Counted from the first letter of the stretch, positions 22,103-35,700 are shown. The stretch: DNA of 64,000 bases from Paramarasmius palmivorus (GCA_037176845.1 JAYKXP010000033.1:1-64000); one strand, 5' to 3'. Translations and numbers: made by a program. The notes: generated from the sequence alone by a model not told the origin.

Positions 22103-22724
22103 GAAGCTACTCAAGGAGGTGAGCATGTTCATCCTCATCAGACGTTCTGCTAATCATCTGAAGTTCTGCTCCAGGATGACACGTCTAGGATGAAGCTACA
22201 CTCGCTTCCCTTCAATCTAGCAAGATCTTGTTCGGGTATTTACTCTGCGACTCCTTGCATGTCAAAGCTAACGTATACTCTACCAGCTACTGCCATTGCT
22301 CTAGAATAAACCAAGAGCTGCAAACAATACACCTCGGGGGCATGAAGCATCCACTATTGAATCCCAGCAGGCTCTTCATGAACTGAAACATGGGTATGTT
22401 TTATCATTCTTTGTTTTCTTTCTGTGCTAAAGTTGGATAATCGGCGTAGAAGGTTAGGATGGCCATCCCTCAAGATGTATCACGCGGACAACGCATCATC
22501 TCGCTTCTAGCAGCCTGTTGAAAGAGTTGGATCAGCGCTTTTCAAAGGGTTGAGGTCTGATACGAGTTTGGACTGGACTCGAGAGTGGGAATGTACAGCA
22601 GACATACACAGTTGAGAGACTATTGTAGTGGTAAGGTTTTATCTGATTCTGGCGTTCAAAAGTGTAACTTATCATCTACAGGGTGCAGGGCTACTCCTTG
22701 AACCTAGACATGAACGGCTGGGGT

Positions 22725-24630
22725 TAGGGATGTTAACTGCCGGGCTAAAAGCTGCTTATTAGCATAGCATAGCATTTAGTGCCTTAGCAGCTAACACTAA
22801 ATGCTATGTTGCAGCATTTAGTGTTAGCTGCTTTTATGTGCTTAAATAGGCTTAATAGCAGCTTAGCTGATATACCCAAGTGTCATATCAATAGAGCAAT
22901 GATACATAATGTAGTAGAGAAAGACAGAGGATTGAGACAACTGCACAAGCACTCATAGCTAGATAAATATATAACCATTGTTACCAATGTGAGTTTACAC
23001 CATTTATCATGACTGTGGGACATGTAATATAGAAAACAAGATTGATAACACAAAATGTATAAAGTACAAGGTCAAAAAAACAATTGAGTAGCTCAGAGTC
23101 CATGTGGTGGTACAGGTGCTCATCCAAAAGTCATTACAAAGGAAGAAATTACATATCTCAAGCTACAGTGATTGGATTCTTTTCAACCCTGGGTCATTTC
23201 TTAAGTGTTTTTTCATCCTGAATTCGATTCTGAGGTTTCCAAAGCCCCCAGATCACTCTCTGCAATACTACATTCATATTACATGTTTTCTGTAATTGTA
23301 AAAGAAATGATGCATCTGGCATAAGGATTCCTGTCATAAGATTCATGGAGGCAATTTATATTTCTGTTCTATGTATATTGAACAGTCTCTCATTCACCTT
23401 TGGTGATTTTAGGAGCAATCCCCATGCTCCAGTACAAAAAAACCCCTAAAAATGCAATTTTTTCAATAGCAACATACAGATGTATTTAAAAAATGTTCTT
23501 TCATTGTAGAAAAGTGTAGTTTGGGTGCCTAAACTTGATCCTAAACATGCTTTGGTGCTGGGATGCTGCCCTGAGGTGCTATTCATGTATTACTGCCTGT
23601 ATTACATAATTGTACAATACATTGGTTAAACAAGGTATTGTAGATACAGGGGTGCTTTGGCAAGTATATATCCATCATCTATACACTCTAGAGTGGGTTA
23701 TAAACAAGAATTAGCCAATCCCCATCATTACCTGTGGTACAGTATTACTAATGTCTAACAAAAAGCAAATTTGGCTGTAGTAAATCTGGAAAAATAGACA
23801 GCCTTCCAAGATTGTATTACAATTCAGGGAATATATATATCATCCCTCATCTACAATATCTAAGCCCCAGCTGTATTACATCCCATCCTGTAATTTCATT
23901 TCTCCAATTTCAGGTATTTTCAGTATTTTAGATATTTGTGCACCATTATCCCACTAATTTATATACTATTTGGTGTTCCCAGGCTTTTATTCAATGTATC
24001 TATGTCCTCCAAGTTACCCCATGTCAATATCTGGCCTATAGTCCAAGATTCAATATGCCATTTTCCTGAATTACCATGTTTGAACTGCTTTTTTTGCATT
24101 CCCCTGCCCCCCAATTGCAGGGGCATGCTTCTGGAACATATTGGAACATATTCCCCCAAAAATGCAATTTTAATAGCCCCCCAGCATGCCCCAATAGCCA
24201 CCCAGTGCATTAATTCCAGGTGGAAAATAGTGAGGTAAGGGCACCTGCCATTTTGGGAAGCCAAAAGCGGAGTAGAGAGGCACCCAAATGATGTCAGGAG
24301 GTGTGGGAATAATTTTCCTGTTAAAAAAGAGCTGAAAAAAGCACTCAAACACTTGTTCAAATTCCATATTGAGTGTCACATGGCTATAAAGGTGCCTATA
24401 GGTGCTCAATGGTGCCTCAAGCTTGAACTCCATTTTTTTTTACATCCCATGTTGTCTACTAACACTCTACACTATATTATTTGACTATTTTATCAAGCTT
24501 TTACAAGCTCAAGCTGCTAGCTGGAATAGCATAGCCATAGTCAGTAAGCTTACTGGCTATGACTAGCAGATAAGGCTTAGCTGCTCGTAGCATAGCCATA
24601 GCATAGCGTAGCCAGCCATTAACATCCCTA
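22725..24630. mobile_element. 1.9-kb hAT-like non-autonomous element
   Basis: Begins TAGGGATGTTAAC and ends in the inverted form TTAACATCCCTA. It is flanked by the exact 8-bp duplication GCTGGGGT at 22717-22724 and 24631-24638. The ends are rich in TAGCA/GCTAT tandem motifs that can fold. An 8-bp duplication and TAGGG-type ends are typical of hAT elements. No transposase is seen. About 23140-24350 is a diverged copy of the palindrome-arm segment 19140-20345, in the same orientation. Confidence 0.8.
23959..24360 (-). other. Diverged homologue of the palindrome-arm ORF
   Basis: 133 codons, open throughout although the DNA has clearly diverged from the arm copies. It keeps GACWGAIKIAFL, LQLGGRGMQKK and GQILTWGNLEDIDTLN. 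No known domain. Confidence 0.3.
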
Positions 24631-24638
24631 GCTGGGGT

Positions 24639-25364
24639 ATACCTCACACGATGTCCTGACTTTCGGCGAGGTCAACAAAGGTTCATGGCGTGCCGAAGAA
24701 AGAGCAAGCTCAGTGTGTCAATTACGCGGCGAGCAAAGGTGTCATCCTATTCTCCATTCTTTCTTTTCATGGTACTAACACCTACCTCTCACCCAGTATC
24801 CCACAAGCTTTAAAGGATATGATATGCACATTCAAATGTGAAAAATATCATGTATTGGGAATACATGATACTGCATATCAATCTATGTTTGACTATTCAA
24901 GCCATCACATCCCCCTTAATGACTGAACCTACAAAGTCGTGCTAGCAGCCATCAGTAAGAGTATTGGACAAGCGAGCGTTGTATCCTCCTTAGTGGTATC
25001 TGCAATTGAACACCGTCAGAATGGAGTATTTGCAAAGGTTGAAAACTCGAAAACCCACGCTGTGGTGTGCTTTAAGGTCAGAGCTGCTGGTTTCTGATAC
25101 GGCGAATTCAGCATGGAAATGAGGGGTAATCAATGAACGAGAACATACCCTAGATACTGTGGTGTCGGTGTTCGATGGGTACCGTCAATTAGGTTTGATG
25201 CACCACAGGCGCCACTGTCATCTGTCAACAATGTAAGTTCCCAGTGTGCTTCTGGCTGGTGGCTTTGGGACACATACTATGCACTACTGAGTATCACAGA
25301 ATTCGAATGTCCCTGGATGTGAAACTGATGGATCCTGGTCGAATATTCAATTTGGTGCATGAAC
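24639..25364. other. Gene-poor stretch
   Basis: No coding region or repeat boundary that I can support; short ORFs only. Confidence 0.35.
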
Positions 25365-25366
25365 TA

Positions 25367-25640
25367 CTGGGATATTTCAATTGATTTGGAAGGCCTGTGA
25401 CCTGTGACCTTGCCATCCAGATTTCGAGGTTTGGATGGGGCGCTGGTGGTCTGTGACCTCCAAAAATTTTCGGATTTGGCACCCAGAAACTGCCAAATCT
25501 GGACAAAAATTGGGCGCTTTTCGGAGGTCACATTCCAAGGCATTTCGGACAGGCCTTCTGTGGCCTGTGACCATCTGAAAATTTTCGGAAATTTTGACCC
25601 TTGTGACCTGTGACCATCCGAATCAATCAAAATACCCCAG
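25367..25640. mobile_element. 274-bp TA-flanked MITE
   Basis: Begins CTGGGATATTTCAATTGATT and ends with the inverted partner AATCAATCAAAATACCCCAG. TA stands directly outside both ends (25365-25366 and 25641-25642), the signature of Tc1/mariner-type insertion. The interior has repeated CTGTGACC motifs (GGCCTGTGACC, CCTGTGACCATC) and no coding capacity. Confidence 0.65.
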
Positions 25641-25642
25641 TA

Positions 25643-26603
25643 CGGTTGCCCAGCAGGCTCAGATTCACTTTTCAATTTGAGTGAGTCCCATTGAATGATG
25701 GATCCTTCAGACGTGCGCAGATCCTGAATTTTTACGGCAGCGAGAGCCTTCTAGCGGCTATTTCCCACCTGCCACATAACATAAGCAAAAGTGTACCATG
25801 TAAAATACTTCATCCCCTCCATAATTGACTGCATGGCCGAACCTGTTGTCCTCAGAAACACCGGAATTGATACCCAATTTACAATGATTTGATGTGTTTT
25901 GGACAATATGGGTGAATCAGAGGTCGGAGTAGTCAGTGCATCTATGTACATTGTAACAGCACCTTTTCCCCCAGGTAGGCTCTAAAAGGTATCTCACTTG
26001 CCACTCTTCAAATAAATCTGAACACTTACGCAAACTATAGCAGTGATTGTGACGAGTTTGGGTGAGTTTAACGTGCAAATCATGAGAATCCAGATCCAAC
26101 TCCAGCAGGGGTGCTACTAATAGGCGCAAGTCCTGTGCTTTCCTTATCCTTTCACCAGTTTCACACTCAAAGACCAGGATAGCTGGGCTCTCATTCAAAG
26201 GTACTCCATCAGTGAAATCTCATTGCAAGTGCACTGACACTTCACTGGTGCTACCACCAATGTAATTCACCACCGTGACGTAGGATCACCCATCACACAT
26301 CAATCCATCACCGTTGCCATCAGCCTAAATCAATTCCCAGAGCAGCGTTCAAGCCCTTGAGCGCAAAAAATGGTTGTTTTCATCTTTATATCGAGAAGAA
26401 AAATTGTTGACATTCAGAATAGATACCTTAGAAAAACTGGGAGTAGTGCCCATGGTAAGTACGGGCATATCTTGAATTTGTTCAAACTGAATAAAATTCT
26501 CAAGGAATTCAATTGGCTTAGTTGTGAGAAGTCTGATGCCAATAGGTAATTGCTTGAGTCAAGGCTCAAATTGCAAAGTGAACCTGAGCCTGCTGGGCAA
26601 CCA
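25643..26603. repeat. Inverted repeat pair of about 40 bp bounding 0.96 kb
   Basis: GGTTGCCCAGCAGGCTCAG followed by TTCACTTTTCAATTTGAG at 25644-25686 matches the inverse of 26563-26602 with few differences. The enclosed sequence has no recognised gene. It may be another non-autonomous element whose left edge was used as a landing site by the TA-flanked MITE. Confidence 0.45.
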
Positions 26604-26779
26604 TAATGAACCTCCCCTGGAAACCTCTATGAAAATTATGGTAAAATTTTGGTGACTATGTATTTCTTACTACCTTTTTCACTCACTGGCAACTCTGTCA
26701 TGGCTTAGCAGTTGCAATGCCAGTGGCATGCTCATGGGTGGTATTCGGCATCTCGACATTTTCGGTTCCTTGTTCAAAC

Positions 26780-27262
26780 TAGGGGTGCCAACGGGCCGGG
26801 TCGACCCATCGGGTTACCGGGTCTATTGGGCCACGGGTAGACCCGGTAACCCGAACGGGTCCTATATAAATTTTTAAACTTGAGAATCTAATGGAATTTA
26901 ATCATTTTTTGCATTCAAATTAGTAGATATAATTATATACTATACATTTCTAAACACATCAAACTGAGAGACCTCTGAAATGTTCAACTTTGGAGAGTTT
27001 CTTAGGCCAGACCGACGGGCGCCTAAATATGACGTCATCTGATCAGCCCAATCACTACCCTCTCAACAACCAATTCAGCACCGGAAACAATAGTATTTAG
27101 CTGTAAATATTCCTATGTGCTCTGTTAAGTATTTCTATAATACAATAAAGTATGATAAAAGTGTCAAAAATAAAATAAAAAATACCGGGTCAAACCCGTG
27201 GGTTCCGGGTCGGGTTCAGGTTTGGACCTGTACCCGACCCGCCCGACCCGTTGGCATCCCTA
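26780..27262. mobile_element. 483-bp hAT-type MITE
   Basis: Begins TAGGGGTGCCAACGGGCCGG and ends with the inverted CCCGACCCGTTGGCATCCCTA-type sequence. The exact 8-bp duplication GTTCAAAC lies at 26772-26779 and 27263-27270. The GC-rich ends contain nested ACCCGGTAACCCG motifs; the middle is AT-rich and non-coding. It is a non-autonomous hAT insertion. Confidence 0.85.
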
Positions 27263-27270
27263 GTTCAAAC

Positions 27271-29366
27271 CAGTAGTTGCACTGTTTTTATTGAGTGTTG
27301 GTAGTATTCCTTGAAGTAGATTCAATGCCTGGCCTTATTATGAACTATGAAATATTACTACTGAGTTACAATATTCTTTTCTCAGGTTGGATTTTTTAGC
27401 ATGGAATTTGGGTATTATTTACACAGATACCTGAACAGATCAGAAGGGAACTTCAGCAAACTTGAATGTGCACATCTTGTAACAGTGATATGCCATCCTT
27501 TATGTTCATTTCTCAACAATAACTTGAAGCACTTTGAGCATGCTAGGTACAAAGCAACACATGCAATATTATGAATTTTTATTGTGTTGCATCATATAGT
27601 TTAGATGTAGCAAAGTCCATGAACTAGAGGTGTTAGTTGGCATAGGAAAGCGTGAAGGAACTTGGAAGAAACACTTGAATATTTCAAAGTTCCCTCATTG
27701 CAGTGTACTCGATAATCATATTGAGTGCAAAAGGCTCATTACTGCGAGGATCTAGTCAGCTACTTCTAGTTGATTGGTAGGTGATATGTACTTCATTTTC
27801 TGCCTCTGATCCCTAGTAGAATGTATTAGTTACATCTATACCACAATAGTAACCAAAATTATACAGAAATGCTACACTATGGCTGCTTTGATAGTCACTA
27901 GATGTGCACTTGATGGAGGCACCTGTCTTTGAATGCAAGCACTCATGGTGCTGCAACGGAGGCTTGGCAGACATACCTCTGATACAACATCATCGGCCTG
28001 TCATCCGATTGCACTAATTTTGGCAGGTTCTGTCATTAGTAAGCAGTGCCTGAATCAGGCGGTACCCATCGAACTATGGCTCGATACCGTGCCCACTGGC
28101 AAAGCTACAATCTTCGTCAGATACAGGCAAGCTGGCCTGGTGAGGCTTCTTCTGAAAGAGACCTACTTAATCCCAACGTTGGAGATCAAAGCTACCCCGC
28201 TAACTTGCGTGAAAGTGCCTACAAGCTAAAGTCTCAGCGGTGGGCCTGAAGGTACCATAGCAGTCGACATAGGCCTTTGCTGAAGGTCGGAGTGCAAGTG
28301 TTTGAGATACCTCACCCCTCTGTCTGTTCTCCAGCCCATGCACTGTATTCATGCCCCAAAAGAGTACTATAGCTTGGACTACTATTTGGAGTCTAAGCAT
28401 AATGATACTGTGTATAAAAGTAGTGATGCAAGCAACTCACAAGCTTCCACCTACACAGTATGGCTTTAGTTTCGAGATGTCTGGCCAAAAAGATGGGTTT
28501 TGGAGATGGTGTTAAGAGGAGCAGGTCAGAAGGAACCATCGTCTTTGCTTTCTTTCACCACTCTTCCTTTAGATTGCACTGGATAGGGTATTTGTTAACA
28601 TGCAGAAACCAAGGGAGAGGAAGGGAGAGATGACCTACTGTCTCATCTGCACAGTTCTTCCTTGTGTTTGGGATGTCAGAAATGGCCTTGGCTGAGAGCT
28701 AGACTGAGGAGTTCTAGGGTGTTGGGGATGTCATGCAGGGAACTCTGGGTGTCCATCGCAGAGACATATAGACCCTGTAGAGTGTAATTGTGATTTGTGT
28801 TTGGCCTGGATGAAATAGAAGAGCTTGCCTCAATGTTCCCTCTGGTGTGTACATCCATTCATTGTTTGTTCAACCTCGATCCTTCATAGGACCTGCTTCA
28901 GACTTGCAAGTTGACGCCTTAGACAAAAAGGTGCAGCTCCAGTAGCGATGACTGCTGTTACCTACTACATAAAAGTTAGAACAAAGATGGAGAACAACAC
29001 ATCAATGCAGACATACCCTAAGAATCCAAAGCCTCATCATCTTTATTGAATCGAGCCAGAATCAATGAATGCTGCTGGATTCTTTGAGCGGGTTAGCTAC
29101 CGAATAACAGCTAACCAAAGGTAAGCTTACCAGCATTGCATCAATGAATGACCCAGAGCCGAACAGCACCAACAATGCTGAAGAAGAGCCAATGTTTTGA
29201 TCATGTATGTATTCTGGATTTTAGTCTTATTTCATATGTCTAATATATACTGCTATCTCAGAACAATGTCATGTATCAGCTTTCTAAATATCTCATATGG
29301 CAAAATAAATTATCTGTGAACTTGTTAACACCTTGACCTTCCATCACCACAGTATTCGTAAGATTC
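27271..29366. other. Gene-poor stretch
   Basis: Short overlapping ORFs (27933-28249, 28200-28400, 28676-28858) lack any recognisable domain or exon chain. Nothing else supported. Confidence 0.35.
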
Positions 29367-32300
29367 CTACTCTACCCCTCTAGCCTCCAATTCAGCTTCT
29401 ACCCTTTGCTCCACCTCATTCCTACTCTTCCATTGGACCTTTACAAGTCCATAGATCTCCCAGGAATCCCAAGGGCCTTGAATTGTAATCTCTCCAATAC
29501 CCTTCTGCATAGAAAACACAAATACAACATTCTCCTGCTCATCCTTTCTTTCTTCTTTACTAGCAGAGACTTCCTGTGTCTTTGAAACTGGTATCCCATC
29601 CAGATCTGACTTCAGAGTTGCCTCCAGCTCAATTGGCTCATCATGTGTGTTATGCACAGATAACATAACAGTGACCTCTCCTGCACTTGGGGCATAAAAC
29701 AACACCAGGGCTCTTCCTGTATTCAGCAATTGAATGTGATCCCCCTTAGCTTGGACATATCCACTCCATTTGGCCTCAAATCCCACTTGATATGCAAAAC
29801 CTGACCCTTTTTCCACACTCTTCCTCCACAGTTCCTGATTTGTGAGAATTGCCTTGCAGTGTGGCTCTTCACAGGCTTCTCCTGGTTCATGGCACCCTGT
29901 TCCAGCAAGGCAGAGAATGTTTGGGTGTTTGGTGATATGGTCAGTGAGGGCTGATTTAAGGCCAGATGAGTCAGAGTCAAAATGTTTGAGGATGAGGGTT
30001 GTTGTGTGGGTTGTGTTTTGGATAGGGTAAGTGATTGAGGAGAGATATTCTTCAAAGGTTTTATTGATCATGCCATACAGAGAAATTTCAAGGGCACAGA
30101 GGTTGGTGTTTCTTATGATAGACAGAATCATGAAAGCATGCTCAACAGACATATAGGGCACTGTGTCAGACAGTGGAGGTGGTGGAGCATCAGGCATGTA
30201 TTGGAGTGCAAGACACAACTGATAGAGACACTCCTCTCGAAGAGCTCTACCATTGGGACAGGCAGTATTGCTGACAAATGTATTGTAAATGGTGGCTGGT
30301 AGAAGATGAGAACCAAGCGAATCCACTTGTTCAAATTGAAGATATTGGATATTATCATAATTCTGCTGTGCCATTTGCTGAAGATTATTAGATGTAGATG
30401 TAGCAGCATATAGCTTTTGCAGTACATCAAGCAGATAGGCCCATGCTTCCTCAAGCTGTACAGGATCCAGCTCTGCCAGCTTGAAGGGAATAGCACTATC
30501 CTTGGGATATTCCTTATAGCGTAAGAGTGCATGTTTCTTTTGAGTTGCCATCCGTACAATCATTGCACTGTACCATTCTGTGTGCAATTGCAATTGAATC
30601 CTTTCCTCCCAATGTTGAACCTGCATGAGTTTATGCCCCCTGCCCCATATGTATACCTCAACCATAGCACTCTCAAATATACTGAGAACTTCAGTATATA
30701 ACTTGATGTCAAGTTGATCTTGAGGTGCAGTACCATCTAGAGTCTCATACTTGGATGCTATCTCCAGTAACTGTTCAGCTTGAAGATATGCAACTGAAGA
30801 GTCCCATATTGGTCCAAGTTCAAGGTATCTTTTGTCATGCTTTGATAATGGAGCACCATTGGCAGGAAGATGGTTTTCAGACTCAGAAAGGTTACCCTTC
30901 TGGGATCCAAGAAAATTCCACTTCAATTGCATAGAGCTTTGGCTGTTTGTGAACATACGAGCTTGAAAATCATAGCTATGTTGCACAATATCACGGAACA
31001 ATGGACTCCGCAAGAAACCATCATTTCTGTCAACTTTGTCTCCAATCAAAACTTGGTAGTATGTAGGGATAGAGCCAATACCCAGATATGTCTCTAGTGT
31101 GGAAGAGAAGATACTGTCTGGGTTTGCCTTGTGACCATGACAGAGGAATGTGAATGTGCGTGAGTCTGTGAGTGTCACTGTGACACTAAGGGATTTGTAT
31201 AGGGTGTTCTGGTTATGAGCACTAGTTTCTGATGCTGATGGTGCTTGACAGGGGAGTAGTGCATAATATAAAGTGACAGTATTGGCTCCAAGTTGCTGAA
31301 TTGGGCCTATCCATGATGTTGCTGCTGCAAAGAACTCTGCTTCACTGAAGACAGTAAATGGCTTTGGAGAAGACAACTTCTCTATGAAACCAAGTTCTGC
31401 GATGTTATATGGAGATGTGATGAGGGGATAATATGGATCTCGTGAAGTATGAAGCTTGAGCTTCATAGTCAGCCCTGTACTCTCATCCCATGATGGGTTC
31501 AACCCCCATAGCACCATCCGAAGCAGGGAGAGGAAGGCCTCCATCCCAAACCACACATAAGGTCCAGCTGGAGCATTGCTGTTCTTGACAATGCTGAAGC
31601 AGCCAACATAGCCAACAACAATCATCACCATGCCAGCAGCAATCAAGAGTTGGTAGATGACAAGCATTGGAAAAACAGCCAAGAGAGCTTTTAGCTCATC
31701 ATTTGGCACATTTTCTCTCCCTTGCTCTGTGCTGGAAGGTGGTTTATAGTTATGAAGATAGTCACGAATACACTGTTCAAGGGGCTGCACTTTTTGTGTG
31801 TATGTTCGCTCAAGATTGTCCTCCTTGTATTTGGTTTTCATCCATTCAAGGCTTGTGTTGGTGATGCAGTGTATTCGGAGCTGTAATGCTAACTGGATAC
31901 AAACAGCACATAGGAATGAGCCAAAGGAACGGAGGACAGGATAAATCCAGGACAAGGGGTTATTCCACTGGTGGCTGGCAAGGTAGATGTAGGGGGTGAT
32001 GCTGAGAATTGCACACAGGGAAGAAACCAAGATCAACAACACATTCCATGACATTAGATACTAACAAGGGAAGGATCATGAGATTGCATAAAGTAGCCCA
32101 ATGTGGAACATACCATTCTGATTATATGGGGAATCTGGAAACCCATAAGCCTCTTCACTGCCCCCTTAATGTCATGAGCAACTTCACGGTACTCTCGTTT
32201 CTGAAGATCTGAAGTTACATAGTCCCAATACCACTATGTCCAGTATTAATGCACCATCAGCAAAGGAGATGCACCTCACTTACTGAAAAGGACCGACCAC

Positions 32301-32775
32301 CATCCCTCCAGTTCCGTGTGTTCCATTGCTCTAGTACTGCTGCTACATCATATTCTCTCTCTGAGCATCTCCACCCTGACCATTCAAACCCCGAAACAAG
32401 GTTCGGATCATCGATATGCTGCTCCTCGAGCAGCTTCTTCAACTTGACCTCCGCCCCATACAGCCCCATGTCCTTGTCAATTGTCACCATCGACGTGATG
32501 GACCCAGCTGTCCCGAAACCTGCATCGTCTAACCACTGGCCTCCATAAAACCTGCAGTGCGTGATAGTGCCGACACACGTCGCAAAGGCCGCCTTAGCAC
32601 TTCCGAGGCTACCGAAAAGCGACAGGTTGGAGGCAGCGGCATAGAGGTATCCTTTTTCGAGCGCGGAACCAACATGACGCTCGACTTGTTCGGTTCCAAG
32701 AAGGGGAAGAAGCGCGGAGACGTCTTGGATGCCACCGGCGAGGGTAGTGCCGATGTTTTCTGGCGTATCGGACAT
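29367..32775 (-). CDS. Large multi-pass membrane protein, function unknown
   Basis: Three exons on the minus strand: 32775-32284, 32200-32114 and 32060-29367, all joining in phase 0 through short introns, giving 1,090 residues. The start gives MSDTPENIGTTLAGGIQDV followed by SALLPLLGTEQVERHVGSAL and EKGYLYAAASNLSLFGSLG, a conserved opening of a family found widely in Agaricomycetes. Four hydrophobic segments follow: WNVLLILVSSLCAILSITPY, SFGSFLCAVCIQLALQL, AVFPMLVIYQLLIAAGMVMIV and a weaker one near FLSLLRMVLWGL. About 700 residues of soluble C-terminal domain come next, ending in a beta-rich part. No enzyme motif is seen. The 898-codon last exon is unusual among the intron-dense neighbours. 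Confidence 0.75.
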
Positions 32776-35700
32776 CGTTAGATGTAGCAAAGACGAGGAG
32801 GAGCACGAATGTAGTGAAAGCTCCTGAGCGAAAGGGCGGCTGCAAGCGAGTAAAATGGATTGTGGATGGACAGGAAGTGGAAGTGGGGATGATGAGGGTT
32901 CAAGTGAGAGAGCAGCCGCAAAGATGTCAGATGCATGCAACATTCTCATGTACAGCAGCTGATAATGCTTCTATTCTCGCTGTCAACACAGCCAGAATTC
33001 AGTGAGCACTTCGACATCCACACGCAGATGTCACTCAACAGCTTGCATGAACGCTCTACATCCGCCGATATCTAAAAACTGATACAACGAAAGAGCCAAC
33101 CCAAAGAATGCTTGACCCAAAGGATGATTGACCGTAGATCTCGAGCGTCCTTCCCTAAATGAATGAGCAAGCCCAGAACCATTGACGAGAGCTAACAAAT
33201 TGGTGATCCGGGAACAACGCGAGTACTCCTACTCATCCTTGTTCTCTTCTCCCATGCTAGTCCCACTACAGCTTCTTCTGACTACATTCCCTGGAACGTT
33301 GAGGTGCCCCGTCGTTAGTCTTGAGCTTGAGATGTTGAGAGCCTGAGAGCGTCGGATAATAGTGGCTTGTGATCAAGGCGGCGACGCGTCTGTCGTTCTC
33401 CCCAACCACCATCATCCAATATGCTCTCCGCCCTTCGTCCTCCTCCTCCCGTCCTCCAGCCATAATCTACTCTTGCTAAAGGGTTCGGTGAATGGCACGC
33501 CTTCCTTGCTTTTGTTACCCGCGATCGCGCTGATACCATCCCTGTAGAACTCCCATTGCACCACACCGGTCTTACTTCCTCCCAACTTCGCCAGCCTCTC
33601 CGGCCCTCCCATTCAAGCTACATGACTATGATTGCCCTACTGTCATTCTGTCATCCACCCCCTGCACATTTCGGTGTGTATGACAGCAGCACCTTCGAAT
33701 TCTGCGACTCCTCACCCTATTTGATACCCTGCCTGCTTCCATCCACGGCACCTTCAGCAAGGGCCATAGATCTATTTTTCTACTCGTATTGGCGTCGGTC
33801 TCGGAGAGTTTTAGGGGGGAATAACTCAGAGTGGATGAAGGATGAAAACACGCACACACTCCAACACCATCTAAACTTTTTCCACCATTCTCCCCACACC
33901 GTATCATCCTCAACCCCAACCAACACGAGAATGGATCCTCCATACGACACGAAACCCTCTCCGTTATCCCCAAGAGCCACATAGAGTGCTCACATCAGTG
34001 ATACCAGCAACGCGAAGCCGAACAAAATACCTGCTTGGTTGTCGTGGGTGTTCAGTGGGCGGCGGTACAAAGTGAGGTGTTGCAACCTTCCTCGTTGAAA
34101 ACTGTACTCACGCCGATCGCAGAGCGTACCAGAGTTCATTCGGCTTGGCGGAGAGTACTATAAGGTGTTACACAGGCGTGAGTTCACCACTCAATTTCTC
34201 CGCTACCCTGTTCACTCATCACCACCAACTACTCAGCAGCCACGACAAGTCAACCCAGAAAGCCGAATAAGCGTACGGAGCGCGTCCAAGACAGTATCAG
34301 CAACCAGTGGGATGGACAGTGTCAGGGAATAGGTTGTCAGTCCCACATTAATTGATACCCTCAGGGATGTGAGTACCTTACCTTTTGATGTTTGCCCCTT
34401 GTTCATCTTTTCATGTCATTCCGATTTAGCTCCAGCTACAGCCGATCTACCTGCCTTCAGGCCAGAACGCCGCAGCTCACCAGATGCCAGCAAATTCCGG
34501 ACTGTATGGATATGAAGAGCAGCACCGGGAGAAGACTGATCCAAGTACGAGTCCATGTGAACGATTACTCAGAGTTCGGCCTTCAACGAGCAACATCAAC
34601 CCCAAACAGAACTTTTGCACTTCCACAACCGCGACACGAACCGTTTGGCTGATAGTTGATCTCGAGCTCTGGTAGGTGACCAGGCTATTCAAGTTATTGT
34701 TATCGATGCTGACATACCCTTCACCCAGGAATCGAAATCGTGGTAACGTTGTTGGTGCGTTTCGGCCCCAGTGGTCGGATTTTGTCGACAGTAAGCCTCA
34801 CTCTGATATCACTTAATTGGCAGTTGACCACTCGAAGTATCCAGCCAACCTCGTCAGTTCATTCGACGATGAAAACTTGGCGGTTTTGGTCTCTTGGGTA
34901 TGTTTTCGTCGCCTCGTTATGTTTCGTTTTTGTCCTGACTTCAGCTTCAAAGGTAACGAAGATCATCGCTACCAAAGCTCCGCCCTTTCATCCAGCTGAG
35001 ATGCCTGAATTGTTGGGAGCAGGTCTTGCGTAGGCTCGTGATCGACCACACGATGAACAAATGTACGTGTCAGAAAGAGTATCGAGGTAAGCTTATCTAT
35101 TTCGTCGGGCTACCCCAGTCACCGAGCATTGAAGTACTTCTACAGGATCTATACGTCTTTGCAATGAAACCTTCCTTCGACACCTTCGAACTATTGGCTT
35201 TTGGCCAAAATGGCGTTCCGAACGCAATGAAGGACATGCGTGGAAGATGTGTTGGTATGTCGTCTCCGTCCTCTTCCTTGCTCTCCGTGTGCTGACGAAG
35301 ACTTCGTATCTAGTACGAGCCGCCAGGGTTGAGGGTTTCTAGTTGCTGAGAATGGCGAAAACCGTGGAAAGAGTGCAAGCACGGCTGTTTGTGTACATGT
35401 ACATAAACTCTGAGGCTACCGTGTATTGGATGTGTATGATATACATTACACCGCAATGTGATCATACCACTGCATGCAAAACGCCGCTATATCCACCTCA
35501 AACGGCTGTGATTCAACTTCGTACCTACATCCGTACCTGGAGGTATGTCAGCAAATACGGTGCACAGGTAGAGTCAGGAACCTACCGTACAGCTGAGGTA
35601 CCAGACCCAAAGATCGTTCATTGGCAGGCTACTCTGATCTTCAGTACAAGAAAACTAGGTAGATCTTGTAATGAACGGACCTCTGAGAAGGCTTGTAGTG

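Noticed and set aside
33266..33984. Overlapping ORFs on both strands of 60-140 codons
   Set aside because: All frames are about equally open, composition is C/T-rich, and no motif was recognised; likely chance.
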